Shown one piece after another: positions 46,136 to 56,811 of a stretch of 64,000 nt of DNA. Each line of letters starts with the position of its first letter. The first letter of the stretch is position 1. The stretch is from assembly GCF_900156095.1 (NCBI RefSeq), contig NZ_FTMJ01000001.1:124001-188000 (forward strand), in the 5' to 3' direction. Made by a program: the position numbers and the translations under genes. Origin of the DNA: Aeromonas sp. RU39B (GTDB lineage: Bacteria > Pseudomonadota > Gammaproteobacteria > Enterobacterales > Aeromonadaceae). Below the pieces are notes generated by a model. That model saw only the letters and a list, made by a program, of their open reading frames with translations, was not told the origin of the DNA and ran no database searches.

Positions 46136-47638
46136 TCAGTGGCGTGCCGGCATGGCCAGGTTCAGGGTGTTGACCTCGTTGGCTTCCCCGTGCAGCAGCT
46201 CGCCAGCAACCCGGCCTTCACGCATCACCAGGATGCGATCCGAGATCCCCAGCACTTCTGGCAGCTCGCTGGAGACCACCACCACGGCGATGCCGGAGCG
46301 GGCCAGATCGTAGATGACGTTATAGATTTCGTTCTTGGCGCCCACGTCGATGCCGCGAGTGGGTTCGTCGAGCAGAATCACCTTCATGTCCTCTGACAGC
46401 CAGCGGCCGAGAATGGCTTTTTGCTGGTTGCCACCGGAGAGGTTGGCGATGGTCTGATTGGCCGACGGAGTCTTCACCTTCATGTCGCGGATCCGCAGCC
46501 GGGCGTTCTCGTTCTCCCACGACTGATCGATGATGCAGCCCAGGCGCGCCTTGTGACGGCGGGCGCTGATGTTGATGTTCTCCTGCACCGAATGGATCGG
46601 AATGATGCCAAGTGCCTTGCGATCTTCGGTGCAGAGCATGATGCCACTGTGGATGGCGTCGATGGGGTTGCGGATTGGCACCTCTTTGCCATACACCGCA
46701 ATGGTGCCGCCGGTGGCCTTTTCAGCGCCGAAGATGAGTTTCATCAGCTCGCTGCGCCCGGCACCCACCAGCCCGAAGATGCCGAGGATCTCGCCGCGGC
46801 GCACCGCGAACGAAAGCGGCTCGGCCAGTCCCGGGCCGCACAGATCCTGCACCGCCAGGCCCATCTCCCCGTGGGGACGCGGGCTGTAGTCATAGATATC
46901 GGTCAGCTCGCGTCCCACCATGGTTTTGACCAGCAGATCGCGGGTTACATCGCTCATCTGCTCGAAGGTGCGCACATACTGGCCATCTTTAAAGACGGTA
47001 ATGGCATCGCACAGCTCGAAGATTTCATCCATGCGGTGCGAGACATAAAGAATCACCTTGCCTTCGTCACGCAGCTGGCGAATCACCCTAAACAGCTGCT
47101 CAATCTCGCGCGAGGAGAGGCTGCTGGTGGGCTCGTCAAAGGCGATGATACGGGCGTCACGGGTGAGCGCCTTGGCAATTTCAATCATCTGCCACTGGCC
47201 AAGAGAGAGGTATTTGAGCGGGGTCTCTGGCGCAATATCCATGCCCAGGCGGGTCAGCTGGCGGCTGGCATCCTGATAGAGGCGCTCCTTGTCGATGAGG
47301 CCGTGGCGAGTGGGCAGTTGGCCCAAATAGATGTTCTCGGCCACCGTCATCTCAGGGACCAGATGCAGCTCCTGATAGATGATGGCGATACCGCTGTGCA
47401 GGGCGTCGGCGGTGGTGTCGAAACTGACCGGATTGCCGCCCAGCAGAATCGTGCCGGCACTGGGTTTTTGGAAACCGCTGAGAATCTTCAGCAGTGTGGA
47501 TTTGCCGGCGCCATTTTCACCCATGAGCGCGTGCACCGTTCCTTCCTGGCAGGAGAAGGAGACATTCTGCAAGGCTTTCACTCCGGGGAACTCCTTGCTG
47601 ATGTCACAAAACTGCAGATAGGGTACAGACTGGTTCAT
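46136..47638 (-). CDS. araG: L-arabinose ABC transporter ATP-binding protein AraG
   Basis: A 500-residue double ATPase that drives arabinose import. The first domain has Walker [15 protein letters not shown], signature [15 protein letters not shown] and Walker [14 protein letters not shown]. The second has a degenerate Walker A ([17 protein letters not shown]), [15 protein letters not shown] and [16 protein letters not shown]. This asymmetry is normal for CUT2 transporters. Length matches E. coli AraG (504). GGAG is 7 bp upstream. It lies between araF (with an intervening hairpin) and araH. Confidence 0.96.
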   Translation of the reverse strand: MNQSVPYLQFCDISKEFPGVKALQNVSFSCQEGTVHALMGENGAGKSTLLKILSGFQKPSAGTILLGGNPVSFDTTADALHSGIAIIYQELHLVPEMTVAENIYLGQLPTRHGLIDKERLYQDASRQLTRLGMDIAPETPLKYLSLGQWQMIEIAKALTRDARIIAFDEPTSSLSSREIEQLFRVIRQLRDEGKVILYVSHRMDEIFELCDAITVFKDGQYVRTFEQMSDVTRDLLVKTMVGRELTDIYDYSPRPHGEMGLAVQDLCGPGLAEPLSFAVRRGEILGIFGLVGAGRSELMKLIFGAEKATGGTIAVYGKEVPIRNPIDAIHSGIMLCTEDRKALGIIPIHSVQENINISARRHKARLGCIIDQSWENENARLRIRDMKVKTPSANQTIANLSGGNQQKAILGRWLSEDMKVILLDEPTRGIDVGAKNEIYNVIYDLARSGIAVVVVSSELPEVLGISDRILVMREGRVAGELLHGEANEVNTLNLAMPARH

Positions 47639-47651
47639 AGTGACACTCCAC

Positions 47652-47677
47652 CCGGCATGGGGTCGCCCCCATGCCGG
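47652..47677 (-). other. Intercistronic stem-loop between araF and araG
   Basis: An 11-bp perfect stem (CCGGCATGGGG 47652-47662 with 47667-47677, loop TCGC), without a T-run. Such hairpins after the binding-protein gene stabilise its mRNA and give it higher yield than the downstream ATPase and permease. Confidence 0.8.
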
Positions 47678-47686
47678 TGCTGATGA

Positions 47687-48670
47687 TTACAGACCTTTCT
47701 TCTTGAGCTCTTCTTTGAAGTTTTCGCGGGTGATCAGCACCACGTCGGTCACTTCGGTGAACTTGGCCGGCTCTGCGCCCTTGGCAACCCAGTCATGCAG
47801 CATCTGGATGCTCTTGTAGCCATGTACGTCCGGGCTCGGCAGCAGGGAGCCGAAGAAGCCGGTCGGTTTGGACTTGGAGAGCTCGTTGACCGCATCGACG
47901 CCGTTGATGCCGATACCGATCACGTTGTCGGCCTTGAAGCCCTGACCTTCGGTGGCGCGAATACCGCCGAGCACGGTGTTGTCGTTCATACCGACCACCA
48001 GCCAGTTTTTCACTTCAGGATGCTGAACCAGCATGGAGTTGGCGGCATCCAGTGCGCCCGGAATGTCGTTGGACTTGGTCGGAACACTGTAGATTTGGCC
48101 GGCCGGGAAGCCTGCTGCCTTGAGGGCACTCAGCGAGCCTTCAACACGGCGACGAGCGGTATCGAGCTCGTTGGCGGTAATGGCCAGCACGCCAGAGACC
48201 TTCGGGTCCCACTTGCGGTTGGTCATCTCCTTGTAGAGCTCTTGACCCTGACGCTCACCGATCTTGGTGGCGGCCATCATCACCAGCGGCACATTGGTCA
48301 TGGGCTGACCCTTGGCGTTGACGAACTGGTCATCGACCGTGATCACCTTCATATCGAGGCTCTTGGCACGGGCCATGATGGCCGGGCCGAGTTTCGGGTC
48401 CGGGGTGCAGATAACAAAGCCCTTGGCGCCATTAGCCGCCAGGCTGTCGATAGCATTCAGGGTTTTTTCACCATCGGGGACAGCAATTTTAATGACATCA
48501 AAGCCGAGATCCTTACCGGCTTTATCGGCAAATGCCCATTCGGTCTGGAACCAGGGTTCTTCCGGTTGTTTTACTAAATAGCCGAGCTTTAATGCCTCAG
48601 CCGCAAGAGCAGAATTCGCCATACCCAGCATTAGACCTGCAGCCAGTAAGCTTTTAACCAGTTTATTCAT
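47687..48670 (-). CDS. araF: L-arabinose periplasmic binding protein AraF
   Basis: A 327-residue periplasmic protein (329 in E. coli) with signal peptide MNKLVKSLLAAGLMLGMANSALA. Mature start EALKLGYLVKQPEEPWFQTEW has the sugar-stacking tryptophan and glutamate of AraF. FVICTPDPKLGPAIM, ITVDDQFVNAKG, TANELDTARRRVEGSL and VVGMNDNTVLGGIRA line the binding cleft. Start is the ATG whose complement is 48668-48670, with GGAGG upstream. It is divergent from araB over a 368-bp regulatory gap. Confidence 0.96.
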   Translation of the reverse strand: MNKLVKSLLAAGLMLGMANSALAAEALKLGYLVKQPEEPWFQTEWAFADKAGKDLGFDVIKIAVPDGEKTLNAIDSLAANGAKGFVICTPDPKLGPAIMARAKSLDMKVITVDDQFVNAKGQPMTNVPLVMMAATKIGERQGQELYKEMTNRKWDPKVSGVLAITANELDTARRRVEGSLSALKAAGFPAGQIYSVPTKSNDIPGALDAANSMLVQHPEVKNWLVVGMNDNTVLGGIRATEGQGFKADNVIGIGINGVDAVNELSKSKPTGFFGSLLPSPDVHGYKSIQMLHDWVAKGAEPAKFTEVTDVVLITRENFKEELKKKGL

Positions 48671-48740
48671 GGAAAGGCCTCCAAGATTTATTGTCTTTCG
48701 GTAGTGTCCATTTGATGCTCTACATGGTTGCAACCAAGGG

Positions 48741-48765
48741 GTTTTTTATCAGTTTCATAAAAAAC
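48741..48765. repeat. A/T-rich inverted repeat upstream of araF
   Basis: GTTTTTTAT (48741-48749) and ATAAAAAAC (48757-48765) form a perfect 9-bp inverted repeat about 71 bp before the araF ATG. It could be a regulator site or a structural/bent element. Confidence 0.6.
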
Positions 48766-48901
48766 AACAACTTGCACTCTTGGTGTTTGCAGCGGTGTTA
48801 TTTTTAGCCATAAAGTTCGAGGAGAATAGCGATCAGGATCACGCTCGGTAATAACAGCGGATTTATCTATATGTTCAGCAGAAACGTCATATATAGGAAA
48901 T

Positions 48902-48917
48902 TGCTAGTTTGATCACA
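48902..48917. promoter_or_regulatory. Putative CRP site in the ara control region
   Basis: TGCTAGTTTGATCACA: right half TCACA is perfect, left half TGCTA keeps TG..A of TGTGA, spacing 6. It lies just upstream of the araI-like sites, as CRP does at E. coli araBAD. Confidence 0.6.
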
Positions 48918-48928
48918 AATAGGGACTA

Positions 48929-48966
48929 AAGCATATTCGTCCATATTTGTAGCTAACTATTACTAA
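48929..48966 (+). promoter_or_regulatory. AraC half-sites araI1/araI2 for araBDA
   Basis: AAGCATATTCGTCCATA (48929-48945) agrees closely with E. coli araI1 TAGCATTTTTATCCATA. A second TAGC-led half-site, TAGCTAACTATTACTAA, begins at 48950, exactly 21 bp downstream in direct orientation, the spacing used by AraC for activation. The pair ends about 73 bp before the araB ATG. No other gene is seen in the 48671-49038 gap. Confidence 0.82.
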
Positions 48967-49038
48967 CCGGCCAATTAGCCATCTCCTATTGTGTCTGGCA
49001 GCGACGTTCCCACTATTTACTAAAATCAGGAGAACACC

Positions 49039-50718
49039 ATGCCAGAGCAAATTGTCATCGGTTTGGATTTTGGCACTGATTCAGTGCGTGCCCTGGCAGT
49101 GCGCTGCCGGGATGGTGCCGAACTGGCGACTCATGTTGTCAATTACCCGCGCTGGAGCGAAGGCCGTTACAGCGATCCGGTGCACAACCGTTTCCGCCAT
49201 CACCCCCTCGACTACATCGAATCGATGGAGCAGGCGGTGGTGGCTGTCGTGGGACAACTGACACCGGCGCAGCGTGCCGGTGTGCGCGGGATCGGGGTCG
49301 ATACCACAGGCTCCACGCCGGCGCCCATCGACGAGCAGGGTCGGGTTCTGGCACTGCGCCCCGAGTTTGCTGACAACCCCAACGCCATGTTTGTGCTGTG
49401 GAAAGATCACACCTCGATTGCCGAGGCCGAGGCGATCACCGCTCTGTGCCACAGTGGTCAGTTTGCCGACTACAGCCGTTATATCGGCGGTATCTACTCC
49501 TCGGAGTGGTTCTGGGCCAAGATCCTGCACGTTTCGCGGGCCGATACTGCGGTGCGTGACGCTGCCTGCAACTGGATTGAGCTGTGTGACTGGGTGCCGG
49601 CGCTCCTGACCGGTACCGAAGCCCCGGCCAACATTCGCCGTGGTCGCTGCTCGGCCGGTCATAAGTCGCTTTGGCACCCTGAGTGGGGTGGCCTGCCGCC
49701 TGCCGATTTTCTCAATGCGCTCGATCCGCTGCTGACCCGCGATCTGGACTATCCGCTCTTTACCGATACCTGGACCGCCGACCTTCCGGTGGGATCGCTC
49801 ACCCCTGAGTGGGCCGAGCGGTTGCACCTGCCAGCCAATGTGGTGGTGGCCGGTGGCGCGTTTGACTGTCACATGGGCGCCGTCGGTGCTGGCGCCGGAC
49901 GCCATGCGCTGGTCAAGGTGATTGGGACCTCAACCTGCGACATCCTGATGGCTGACGCGCAGACCATCGGTGGCCGGGCGATTGCCGGTATCTGTGGTCA
50001 GGTCGATGGCAGCGTGCTGCCCGGCATGATTGGTCTTGAGGCCGGTCAATCCGCCTTTGGCGATATCTATGCCTGGTATCAGCGCCTGTTGGCCTGGCCG
50101 CTGGAGCAGCTCGCCACCCAATATCCGGAGCTGCGCACCGCCCTTGATCAATACCGGCAAAAACTGCTGCCGCAGCTTAGTCAGGCGTGGGATCGCCATG
50201 CCGATCTCTCCAGTTTGCCGCTGGTGCTCGACTGGTTTAACGGCCGCCGTACCCCGTATGCCAACCAGCGCCTCAAGGGCGTGGTGAGCGGGCTGAACCT
50301 TGGCACCAGCGCGCCCGATCTGTTTGGCGCCCTGATTGTGGCCACCGCTTGCGGCGCACGCGCCATCATGGAGTGCATGACCACGCAGCAGGTGCCGGTT
50401 GAGCAGGTGATTGCCTTAGGTGGCATTGCCCGTAAGTCAGCGGTGGTGATGCAGGTGTGCGCCGATGTGATGAACCGGCCGATCCAGGTGGTGGCCTCTG
50501 ACCAGTGCTGCGCACTGGGCGCTGCGGTGTTTGCTGCCGTCGCGGCCGGCGTCATTCCTGATATGGGCACGGCGCAGGCGCAGATGGCCAGCAAGGTCGA
50601 GCAGACCTATCTGCCCAACCCCGAGCGGGTGCCGGCTTACGAGGCCATCTACCAGCGCTATCTTGCCTGGGTTGCCGCGTGCGAGCCGCTCTATAACGCC
50701 GAGGAGCTGCACGTATGA
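49039..50718 (+). CDS. araB: L-ribulokinase AraB
   Basis: Phosphorylates L-ribulose to L-ribulose 5-phosphate. The 559-residue FGGY kinase begins [19 protein letters not shown] (phosphate loop) and carries [17 protein letters not shown] [16 protein letters not shown]. The later [44 protein letters not shown] and [20 protein letters not shown] also match AraB. Length is near E. coli (566). Ribosome site AGGAG lies 9 bp upstream. AraC and CRP sites precede it. It overlaps araD by 4 bp; gene order here is B-D-A rather than B-A-D. Confidence 0.97.
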   Translation: MPEQIVIGLDFGTDSVRALAVRCRDGAELATHVVNYPRWSEGRYSDPVHNRFRHHPLDYIESMEQAVVAVVGQLTPAQRAGVRGIGVDTTGSTPAPIDEQGRVLALRPEFADNPNAMFVLWKDHTSIAEAEAITALCHSGQFADYSRYIGGIYSSEWFWAKILHVSRADTAVRDAACNWIELCDWVPALLTGTEAPANIRRGRCSAGHKSLWHPEWGGLPPADFLNALDPLLTRDLDYPLFTDTWTADLPVGSLTPEWAERLHLPANVVVAGGAFDCHMGAVGAGAGRHALVKVIGTSTCDILMADAQTIGGRAIAGICGQVDGSVLPGMIGLEAGQSAFGDIYAWYQRLLAWPLEQLATQYPELRTALDQYRQKLLPQLSQAWDRHADLSSLPLVLDWFNGRRTPYANQRLKGVVSGLNLGTSAPDLFGALIVATACGARAIMECMTTQQVPVEQVIALGGIARKSAVVMQVCADVMNRPIQVVASDQCCALGAAVFAAVAAGVIPDMGTAQAQMASKVEQTYLPNPERVPAYEAIYQRYLAWVAACEPLYNAEELHV

Positions 50719-51416
50719 GCCTGGCCCAACTCAAGCAGCAGGTGCTTGAGGCAAACCTCGACCTGCCGCGCCACCGGCTGGTGACCTTCACCTGGGGCAA
50801 TGTGAGCGGTATTGACCGCGAGCGGGGCCTGGTGGTGATCAAACCGAGCGGCGTGGAGTATGACCACATGGGGATCGACGACATGGTGGTGCTCGATCTT
50901 GATGGCAACCGGATTGAGGGGCAGCTGCGCCCCTCCTCCGACACCCCCACCCATCTGGTGCTCTATCGCCGCTATCCCGACATCGGTGGGGTGGTGCACA
51001 CCCACTCCAGCCATGCCACCGCGTGGGCTCAGGCCCAGCGTCCGGTGCCGATCTTTGGCACGACTCAGGCTGATTATTTCCACGGCGATGTGCCTTGCTC
51101 ACGGTTGCTCACACCGGGTGAGGTGGCCGAGGACTACGAAGGGCTGACCGGCCATCTGATTGTCGAGACCCTGTGCGATACCGCGCCGCTCACCGTGCCC
51201 GGCATTCTGATTGCCAACCACGGTCCGTTCAGTTGGGGTAAGGATCCGCATCAGGCAGTCCATAACGCCGTGGTGCTCGAAGAGATCGCCCGCATGGCCT
51301 GGATGACGTTGCAGATTAACCCGCAGGCCGCCCGCCTGCCCGATTACATGCTGGAGAAACATTACCAGCGCAAGCATGGCAAGCATGCCTATTACGGCCA
51401 GACTCGCGGCCAGTGA
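50715..51416 (+). CDS. araD: L-ribulose-5-phosphate 4-epimerase AraD
   Basis: Interconverts L-ribulose 5-phosphate and D-xylulose 5-phosphate, the link to the pentose phosphate pathway. The 233-residue class II aldolase-like enzyme has [49 protein letters not shown], the zinc histidines in [10 protein letters not shown] and HAVHNA-like [18 protein letters not shown], and [14 protein letters not shown]. Coupled to araB by ATGA. A paralogue, ulaF, lies at 61614-62315. Confidence 0.96.
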   Translation: MSLAQLKQQVLEANLDLPRHRLVTFTWGNVSGIDRERGLVVIKPSGVEYDHMGIDDMVVLDLDGNRIEGQLRPSSDTPTHLVLYRRYPDIGGVVHTHSSHATAWAQAQRPVPIFGTTQADYFHGDVPCSRLLTPGEVAEDYEGLTGHLIVETLCDTAPLTVPGILIANHGPFSWGKDPHQAVHNAVVLEEIARMAWMTLQINPQAARLPDYMLEKHYQRKHGKHAYYGQTRGQ

Positions 51417-51434
51417 CTTTCGAGGAAAATCAAG

Positions 51435-52934
51435 ATGGATGTTTTGAAACAGCGTGAAGTGTGGTTTGTGATTGGCAGCCAGAATCTGTATGGCGCCGAA
51501 ACCTTGCGTCAGGTGGCTGATCACGCCCAGACCGTGACCGATACCCTCAATCGCACTGCCGGTTTGCCACTTAACATTGTGCTCAAGCCCACCGGCACCA
51601 CCATTGACGAGATCACCGCGATTGCCCGCGATGCCAACCACAACAATGCCTGTGTCGGGGTGATGGTGTGGATGCACACCTTCTCGCCGGCCAAGATGTG
51701 GATCCCGGCCTTAAGCCAACTCGACAAACCGCTGCTGCAGTTCCACACCCAGTTCAACCGTGATCTGCCGTGGAACGACATCGATATGGACTTTATGAAC
51801 CTGAACCAGACCGCCCACGGTGGCCGCGAGTTCGGTTTCATGGGGGCCCGTCTGCGCCTGCCACGTACCGTGGTGGTCGGCTATTGGGAAGACAAGGGCG
51901 TGCACGCCAAGATTGCCCGCTGGATGCGGGTGGCCAGCGCCATTGACGAGAGTCGCTCGCTCAAGATTGCCCGCTTTGGCGACAACATGCGCCACGTGGC
52001 CGTCACCGAAGGGGACAAGGTAGAAGCCCAGATCCGCTTTGGTTATCAGGTTAACTACCACCCGGTGGGCGATCTGGTGCGCGAAATCAGCGCCGTGAGC
52101 GTGGGGGATATCGATGCCCTGCTCGACGAGTATGAAGCCAGCTACACCCTGACTGACGCAGTCAGGGTTGGCGGCGCCCATCGTGAATCGCTCTATGAAG
52201 CGGCGCGCCAAGAGCTCGGGATGCGCAACTTCCTGACCAAGGGCGGCTTTGGCGCCTTCACCACCACCTTTGAAGACCTGCACGGCATGCATCAGTTGCC
52301 GGGTCTGGCCTCGCAGCGCCTGATGGCGGCGGGTTTCGGCTTTGGCGCCGAAGGGGACTGGAAAACCGCTGCCCTGCTGCGCACCCTCAAGGTGATGGGG
52401 CAAGGTCTGCCGGGCGGCACCTCCTTTATGGAGGATTACACCTATCACCTGGAAGAGGGACGCAATCTGGTGCTCGGCGCCCACATGCTGGAAGTGTGTC
52501 CGTCGATTGCCGCCGCCAAGCCGGTGCTGGATGTGCAGCATCTGGGCATTGGCAAGAAGGCGCCGCCCGCCCGCTTGCTGTTCGCCGCGCCGGCCGGTAC
52601 TGGCTACAACGCCAGCCTGATCGACATGGGCAACCGCTTCCGTCTGGTGGTCAACAAGCTCGACGTGGTCGAACTGCCGCAAAAACTGCCCAAACTGCCG
52701 GTGGCCTGCGCCCTGTGGGATCCGAAACCGAATCTGGAAGTGGGGGCCGAAGCCTGGATCCTGGCTGGCGCGGCGCACCACTCGGTCTTTACCCAGGCGC
52801 TCGATGAAGAGTATCTGCGTATCTTCGCTGACTTCCTCGGTATCGAGTTTGTGCTGATTGATGAACAAACCACCATCCCGGCTCTTAAGCAGGCGCTGCA
52901 GTGGAACGAGGTCTACTACAAGCTTTGCCGCTAA
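51435..52934 (+). CDS. araA: L-arabinose isomerase AraA
   Basis: Converts L-arabinose to L-ribulose with a Mn2+ cofactor. The 499-residue length matches E. coli (500). Characteristic stretches: [49 protein letters not shown], the metal site in [20 protein letters not shown] and [11 protein letters not shown], and [14 protein letters not shown]. It is the last of araB-D-A before a stem-loop terminator, then tal. Confidence 0.97.
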   Translation: MDVLKQREVWFVIGSQNLYGAETLRQVADHAQTVTDTLNRTAGLPLNIVLKPTGTTIDEITAIARDANHNNACVGVMVWMHTFSPAKMWIPALSQLDKPLLQFHTQFNRDLPWNDIDMDFMNLNQTAHGGREFGFMGARLRLPRTVVVGYWEDKGVHAKIARWMRVASAIDESRSLKIARFGDNMRHVAVTEGDKVEAQIRFGYQVNYHPVGDLVREISAVSVGDIDALLDEYEASYTLTDAVRVGGAHRESLYEAARQELGMRNFLTKGGFGAFTTTFEDLHGMHQLPGLASQRLMAAGFGFGAEGDWKTAALLRTLKVMGQGLPGGTSFMEDYTYHLEEGRNLVLGAHMLEVCPSIAAAKPVLDVQHLGIGKKAPPARLLFAAPAGTGYNASLIDMGNRFRLVVNKLDVVELPQKLPKLPVACALWDPKPNLEVGAEAWILAGAAHHSVFTQALDEEYLRIFADFLGIEFVLIDEQTTIPALKQALQWNEVYYKLCR

Positions 52935-52960
52935 GGCGCTGAACCTGCGGCCAGTTTGCC

Positions 52961-52990
52961 AACGGCGGTCTTTGTGCCGCCGTTTCCTTT
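52961..52990 (+). terminator. Stem-loop terminator between araA and tal
   Basis: AACGGCGG pairs with CCGCCGTT around an 8-base loop, followed by TCCTTTTT. It should end most araBDA transcripts, so tal and galM would depend on read-through or an own promoter in the short gap. Confidence 0.75.
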
Positions 52991-53021
52991 TTCGGATTTT
53001 ACTGACATCAAGGAGTGATTC

Positions 53022-53975
53022 ATGCCTACGCTTCTCGACCAATTACGGCGGTTGACCACCGTTGTCGCCGACACCGGCGAACTGCCCGCCATCCTGACCT
53101 ACCAGCCCGATGACGCCACCACCAACCCGTCGCTGATCTTAAAAGCCGTCAGCCACCCCGACTATGCGCCGCTGCTGGAGCGGGTGATGGAGGAGGCCCG
53201 TGCCGCCCACAGCGAGCACAACAAGCAGATTGCCTGCGCTGCGGATAGGCTGATTGTGGCCATCGGCTGCGAGGTGCTCAAACACATTCCCGGCCGCATC
53301 TCGACTGAGGTCGATGCCCGCCTCTCGTTTGATACCGAGGCTACGGTGGCCAAGGCGCGCCGCCTTATCAGGCTCTATGCCGAGCAGGGCATTCCGGCTT
53401 CGCGGGTGCTGATCAAAATCGCGTCCACCTGGGAGGGGATTCGCGCCGCCGAACAGTTAGAGCGCGAAGGGATCGCCTGCAACCTGACGCTGTTGTTTAG
53501 CTTTGCCCAGGCGCGCGCCTGCGCCGAAGCTAGCGTCACCCTCATCTCTCCGTTCGTGGGTCGCATCCTCGATTGGTACAAGGCCAAAACCGGCGAAGAG
53601 TATGCCCCCGAGCAAGATCCGGGTGTGCTGTCGGTGCGCGCCATTTACCGCTACTACAAGCGTCACGACTACCCGACCGTGGTGATGGGGGCGAGCTTTC
53701 GCAGCGCCGGTGAAGTGCTGGCGCTGGCCGGGTGTGATCGGCTGACCATCAGTCCGCCGCTGCTCAAAGCGCTGGCCGAAGAGAGCGGGGTGCTGGAGGC
53801 CAAGTTGGTGGATGACGGGGTGCGCGACGAGCGTCCGGCCCGCATGAGTGAAAATGAGTTTCGCTGGCAGCACAATCAGGACGCGATGGCGACCGAAAAG
53901 CTGGCCGAGGGGATCCGGCTGTTTGCAGCGGATCAGGAAAAACTCGAACAGTTGCTGGCAAGCCGCTTGGGCTAG
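53022..53975 (+). CDS. tal: Transaldolase (ara-linked copy)
   Basis: Moves dihydroxyacetone units between sedoheptulose 7-phosphate and glyceraldehyde 3-phosphate. The 317 residues equal E. coli TalB. Catalytic residues are in place: Asp17 (VVADTGE), Glu96 (RISTEVDAR), Lys132 ([12 protein letters not shown]). [36 protein letters not shown] and VMGASFR are family signatures. It belongs to the ara block by position, after a terminator-like hairpin, and is followed 10 bp later by galM. A near-identical copy starts at 63139. Confidence 0.97.
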   Translation: MPTLLDQLRRLTTVVADTGELPAILTYQPDDATTNPSLILKAVSHPDYAPLLERVMEEARAAHSEHNKQIACAADRLIVAIGCEVLKHIPGRISTEVDARLSFDTEATVAKARRLIRLYAEQGIPASRVLIKIASTWEGIRAAEQLEREGIACNLTLLFSFAQARACAEASVTLISPFVGRILDWYKAKTGEEYAPEQDPGVLSVRAIYRYYKRHDYPTVVMGASFRSAGEVLALAGCDRLTISPPLLKALAEESGVLEAKLVDDGVRDERPARMSENEFRWQHNQDAMATEKLAEGIRLFAADQEKLEQLLASRLG

Positions 53976-53984
53976 GGAGGCATC

Positions 53985-55007
53985 ATGGCAACGCAGGCAC
54001 TGCATCAGGCGTGGGGGGAGTATCAACTCTACAGCCTGCACAATGCACAGGGCAGTCGGGTCGATGTGTCTGACCTTGGCGCCACCATCGTCAATTTCTG
54101 GGTGCGTGGCGGCAATGAAAAACCGGTCAACGTGGTGATGGGGTTTGCAAGTCCCGAGCACTACTTTGCCACCCGCACGTATATGGGGGCCGTGGTCGGC
54201 CCGTGGGCCAACCGCATCCGCGCCGGGCGCTTTGAGCTTGATGGCCGCACGGTTCAACTGGCGGTCAATGAAAACGGCAACCATCTGCACGGTGCCAGTG
54301 GCGGCCTGCATCTGCGCCGCTGGCGGGTGCTCGGCCATGACCGGCACACGCTGACACTGGTCTGCGAGGTGGCTGCAGGCGAAGCCGGTTATCCGGCCAA
54401 CCTGCAGGTGACCCTCACCATGACATTCGATGATGAAAATCGTCTGCTGCTTGAGTATCAGGCTTCGGTGGATCGACTGGCGCCCATCAACCTGACCCAG
54501 CACAGCTACTTCAATTTAAGTGGCGGCGAGGTGGGCATTGCCGAGCATCTCTTAAGCGTGGCGGCGCACCACTATCTTGCCATCGACGCCGGATTGCTGC
54601 CGACGGCCCGGTTACCGGTAGCGGGCAGTGCGATGGATCTGCGCCTGCCGGTGCGCTTGGGTGAGCGAATTGACAGCGATGAGGCGCAGGTTGCACTGGT
54701 GGGCGGATTTGATCACTGCTGGTGTCTGGACCAGAGCAGCGAGCCGGCTGCGCGGCTGGTCTGCCCGCACAGTGGCTTGGCGCTGATGGTTCAGACCGAT
54801 CAACCGGGTATTCAGGTCTATACCGGTAATGCCTTGAGCGGCGAGGTGGGTCACGAAGAGCGGCGTTATGGCAAGCACAGCGGCATCTGTCTTGAGACCC
54901 AGTGTTATCCGGATCAGGTCAACATGCCGCTTTTGAAGGGCGACTGTCTCTACTCGCCACAGCGCGCCTATCATCAACGCACCTCGTTTCAACTACTGAC
55001 GCTCTGA
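53985..55007 (+). CDS. galM: Aldose 1-epimerase (mutarotase)
   Basis: Interconverts alpha and beta anomers of aldoses. The 340-residue protein (E. coli GalM 346) shows VDVSDLGATIVNFWV, GAVVGPWANRIRAGRF with the conserved asparagine-arginine, NHLHGASGGLHLRRW with the substrate histidine, NLTQHSYFNLSG with the catalytic histidine, GGFDHCWCLD, and the catalytic glutamate in SGICLETQCYPD. In this place it may serve L-arabinose anomers before AraA or D-sugars from other routes. GGGAGG is 8 bp upstream; a bidirectional terminator follows. Confidence 0.93.
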   Translation: MATQALHQAWGEYQLYSLHNAQGSRVDVSDLGATIVNFWVRGGNEKPVNVVMGFASPEHYFATRTYMGAVVGPWANRIRAGRFELDGRTVQLAVNENGNHLHGASGGLHLRRWRVLGHDRHTLTLVCEVAAGEAGYPANLQVTLTMTFDDENRLLLEYQASVDRLAPINLTQHSYFNLSGGEVGIAEHLLSVAAHHYLAIDAGLLPTARLPVAGSAMDLRLPVRLGERIDSDEAQVALVGGFDHCWCLDQSSEPAARLVCPHSGLALMVQTDQPGIQVYTGNALSGEVGHEERRYGKHSGICLETQCYPDQVNMPLLKGDCLYSPQRAYHQRTSFQLLTL

Positions 55008-55022
55008 TGGCACCGTGCAGAT

Positions 55023-55063
55023 GAAAAAAGGGCCGACGTATCACACGTCGGCCCTGCTGTTTG
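55023..55063. terminator. Bidirectional terminator between galM and ulaR
   Basis: GGGCCGACGT (55030-55039) pairs perfectly with ACGTCGGCCC (55045-55054); GAAAAAAG precedes and TGCTGTTT follows, so both convergent transcripts can stop here. Confidence 0.88.
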
Positions 55064-55074
55064 AGCAGTCAGGG

Positions 55075-55830
55075 TTACACCAGCATGATCTCGACGCCCT
55101 TGGCGCGCAGCTGATCGAGCACCTGAGGATCGGCATCGTGACCGGTGATCAGGATATCGATGCGCTCGGCGGGGCAGAACAGCATGCCTGCCCGTTGTCC
55201 CAGCTTGCTGCTGTCGGCCAGCACCACCAAGCGGCCGATATGGTTGAGCATCTTCTGCTCGGCCATGGCGGTCAGCATGTCCATCTTGTAAAGCCCGTCG
55301 GCGGTAATCCCCTTGCCGCTGGTAAACATCCAGTGGCCGGCATAGAGCGAGGAGATCTCGTCTTGCGGCGCCAGAGTGATGGACTGGGATTTATTGTACT
55401 GGCCGCCGATGATCACCACGCCGTCATGGTCGTGCTCAATCAGGTAGTTGGCGAGCGGAAAGTAGTTGGTGATGACCTGAATATCCTGCCCGCAAAGCTG
55501 TTGGCCGAGTACAAAGGCGGTCGAGCCACAGTTGATGACGGCACTTTCGCCCGGTTGGATCAGGTTCGCCGCCGCTTGGGCGATACGCATCTTCTCGCTG
55601 TGATTGAGACTCTCATGGCTGCTTAGGGGCGACCAGTGGGTTTTGGCCTGCTCCAGCGCTTCGGCGCCGTTGCGCACCTTGCGCAGCCGGCCGGTGTCAT
55701 GCAGCTTATTGATGTCACGGCGGGCGGTAGCCGGTGAGATATCAAAGGCTTGCATTATGCTGCTTACCGAGAGATGGCGCTGTTGGTTGAGCAGATCCAG
55801 AATGGCGCTGTGGCGCTGGGCTTCAGTCAT
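55075..55830 (-). CDS. ulaR: Ascorbate utilisation repressor UlaR (DeoR family)
   Basis: A 251-residue DeoR-type repressor, the same length as E. coli UlaR. The N-terminal winged helix is [20 protein letters not shown] with [20 protein letters not shown]. The sugar-phosphate isomerase-like sensor domain follows ([51 protein letters not shown]). In E. coli it is released from DNA by L-ascorbate 6-phosphate. Here it ends the minus-strand ulaG operon, so it represses its own transcript. Start (complement of 55828-55830) has no strong ribosome site. Confidence 0.93.
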   Translation of the reverse strand: MTEAQRHSAILDLLNQQRHLSVSSIMQAFDISPATARRDINKLHDTGRLRKVRNGAEALEQAKTHWSPLSSHESLNHSEKMRIAQAAANLIQPGESAVINCGSTAFVLGQQLCGQDIQVITNYFPLANYLIEHDHDGVVIIGGQYNKSQSITLAPQDEISSLYAGHWMFTSGKGITADGLYKMDMLTAMAEQKMLNHIGRLVVLADSSKLGQRAGMLFCPAERIDILITGHDADPQVLDQLRAKGVEIMLV

Positions 55831-55925
55831 GACGTGCCTGATGATTGCATCTGATTTTGGCGTGATTATATCGCGCACCGGCATGAATGACAGCTGTTGT
55901 CGGGATGCTTTTGAAGACATGATGG

Positions 55926-56798
55926 TTACGCCAGTGCCAAACCGGCACGCAGACCGGTCTCAAGCAGCCGCGCTCTGGCCTGTTGCAGGTTGCGCGCCCA
56001 CTGCTCATCCTTGGCCCACATCTCCAGCACCAGTGGCCCGTTGTAGCCGATATCGACCAGCGTCTGGAAGATGGCGGCAAAGTCCACTTCCCCTTCACCG
56101 ATCACCAGGTCGCGAAACTGCCCCTGATAGTCGCCGCTCACCTTGCGGGTATCTTTCAGGTGGATCTGTACGATGTGCTCGCAGCTTAAGCGCAGCTCGG
56201 TGCAGGTGTCGTAGTTCCAACCTGTGATATTGCCCACGTCCGGATAGGCCATGAAGTAGGGGGAGGGGATCGCTTTTTTCAGCACCTCAAATTTGCTCAG
56301 GGAGTTGAGATAGGGGGTATCCATAATCTCGACCCCGAGCATCACACCAGCGCGCTCGGCCATGCGGGTGGCGGCCTTCATCCCTTCAATAAAATGCTGG
56401 TGGGTTTGCGCACTTTGCGGCTCGTAATAGACATCGTAACCGGCCAACTGAATACAGCGGATGCCGAGCTTGTAAGCTAGGTTGATCGCCTGCTCCATGA
56501 TGGTGTGGGCTTGTTGGCGGATGGCCGGATCGCTTGAGCCAAACGGGAAGCGGCGATGGGCGCTCAAGCACATAGATTGCAGCGGAAAGTTGTGTTTTTC
56601 GCACAGGTGGCGCAGCCGGTAGATCTCCACGTCACTCCACGAAAGCCGTGCCAGTTTCTCATCGGTTTCGTCAACCGACATCTCGATAAAATCAAATCCA
56701 AGCTCCTTGGCCGAGAGGATCTTCTCTTCCCAGTCGAGGTTGACCGGCAGCGCCTTTTCGTAGAGCCCAAGGCGGAAGGGCTTGTCAAAGTTGTGCAT
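55926..56798 (-). CDS. ulaE: L-xylulose/L-ribulose-5-phosphate 3-epimerase UlaE
   Basis: Converts L-xylulose 5-phosphate to L-ribulose 5-phosphate in ascorbate breakdown. A 290-residue TIM-barrel (xylose isomerase-like) enzyme with [97 protein letters not shown] and [11 protein letters not shown]; the last few supply metal-binding Glu/Asp/His. It lies 13 bp after the HAD phosphatase gene and 95 bp before ulaR on the minus strand. In E. coli ulaE belongs instead to the ulaA-F operon. Confidence 0.95.
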   Translation of the reverse strand: MHNFDKPFRLGLYEKALPVNLDWEEKILSAKELGFDFIEMSVDETDEKLARLSWSDVEIYRLRHLCEKHNFPLQSMCLSAHRRFPFGSSDPAIRQQAHTIMEQAINLAYKLGIRCIQLAGYDVYYEPQSAQTHQHFIEGMKAATRMAERAGVMLGVEIMDTPYLNSLSKFEVLKKAIPSPYFMAYPDVGNITGWNYDTCTELRLSCEHIVQIHLKDTRKVSGDYQGQFRDLVIGEGEVDFAAIFQTLVDIGYNGPLVLEMWAKDEQWARNLQQARARLLETGLRAGLALA

Positions 56799-56811
56799 AG
56801 TGGCTCCGGGA

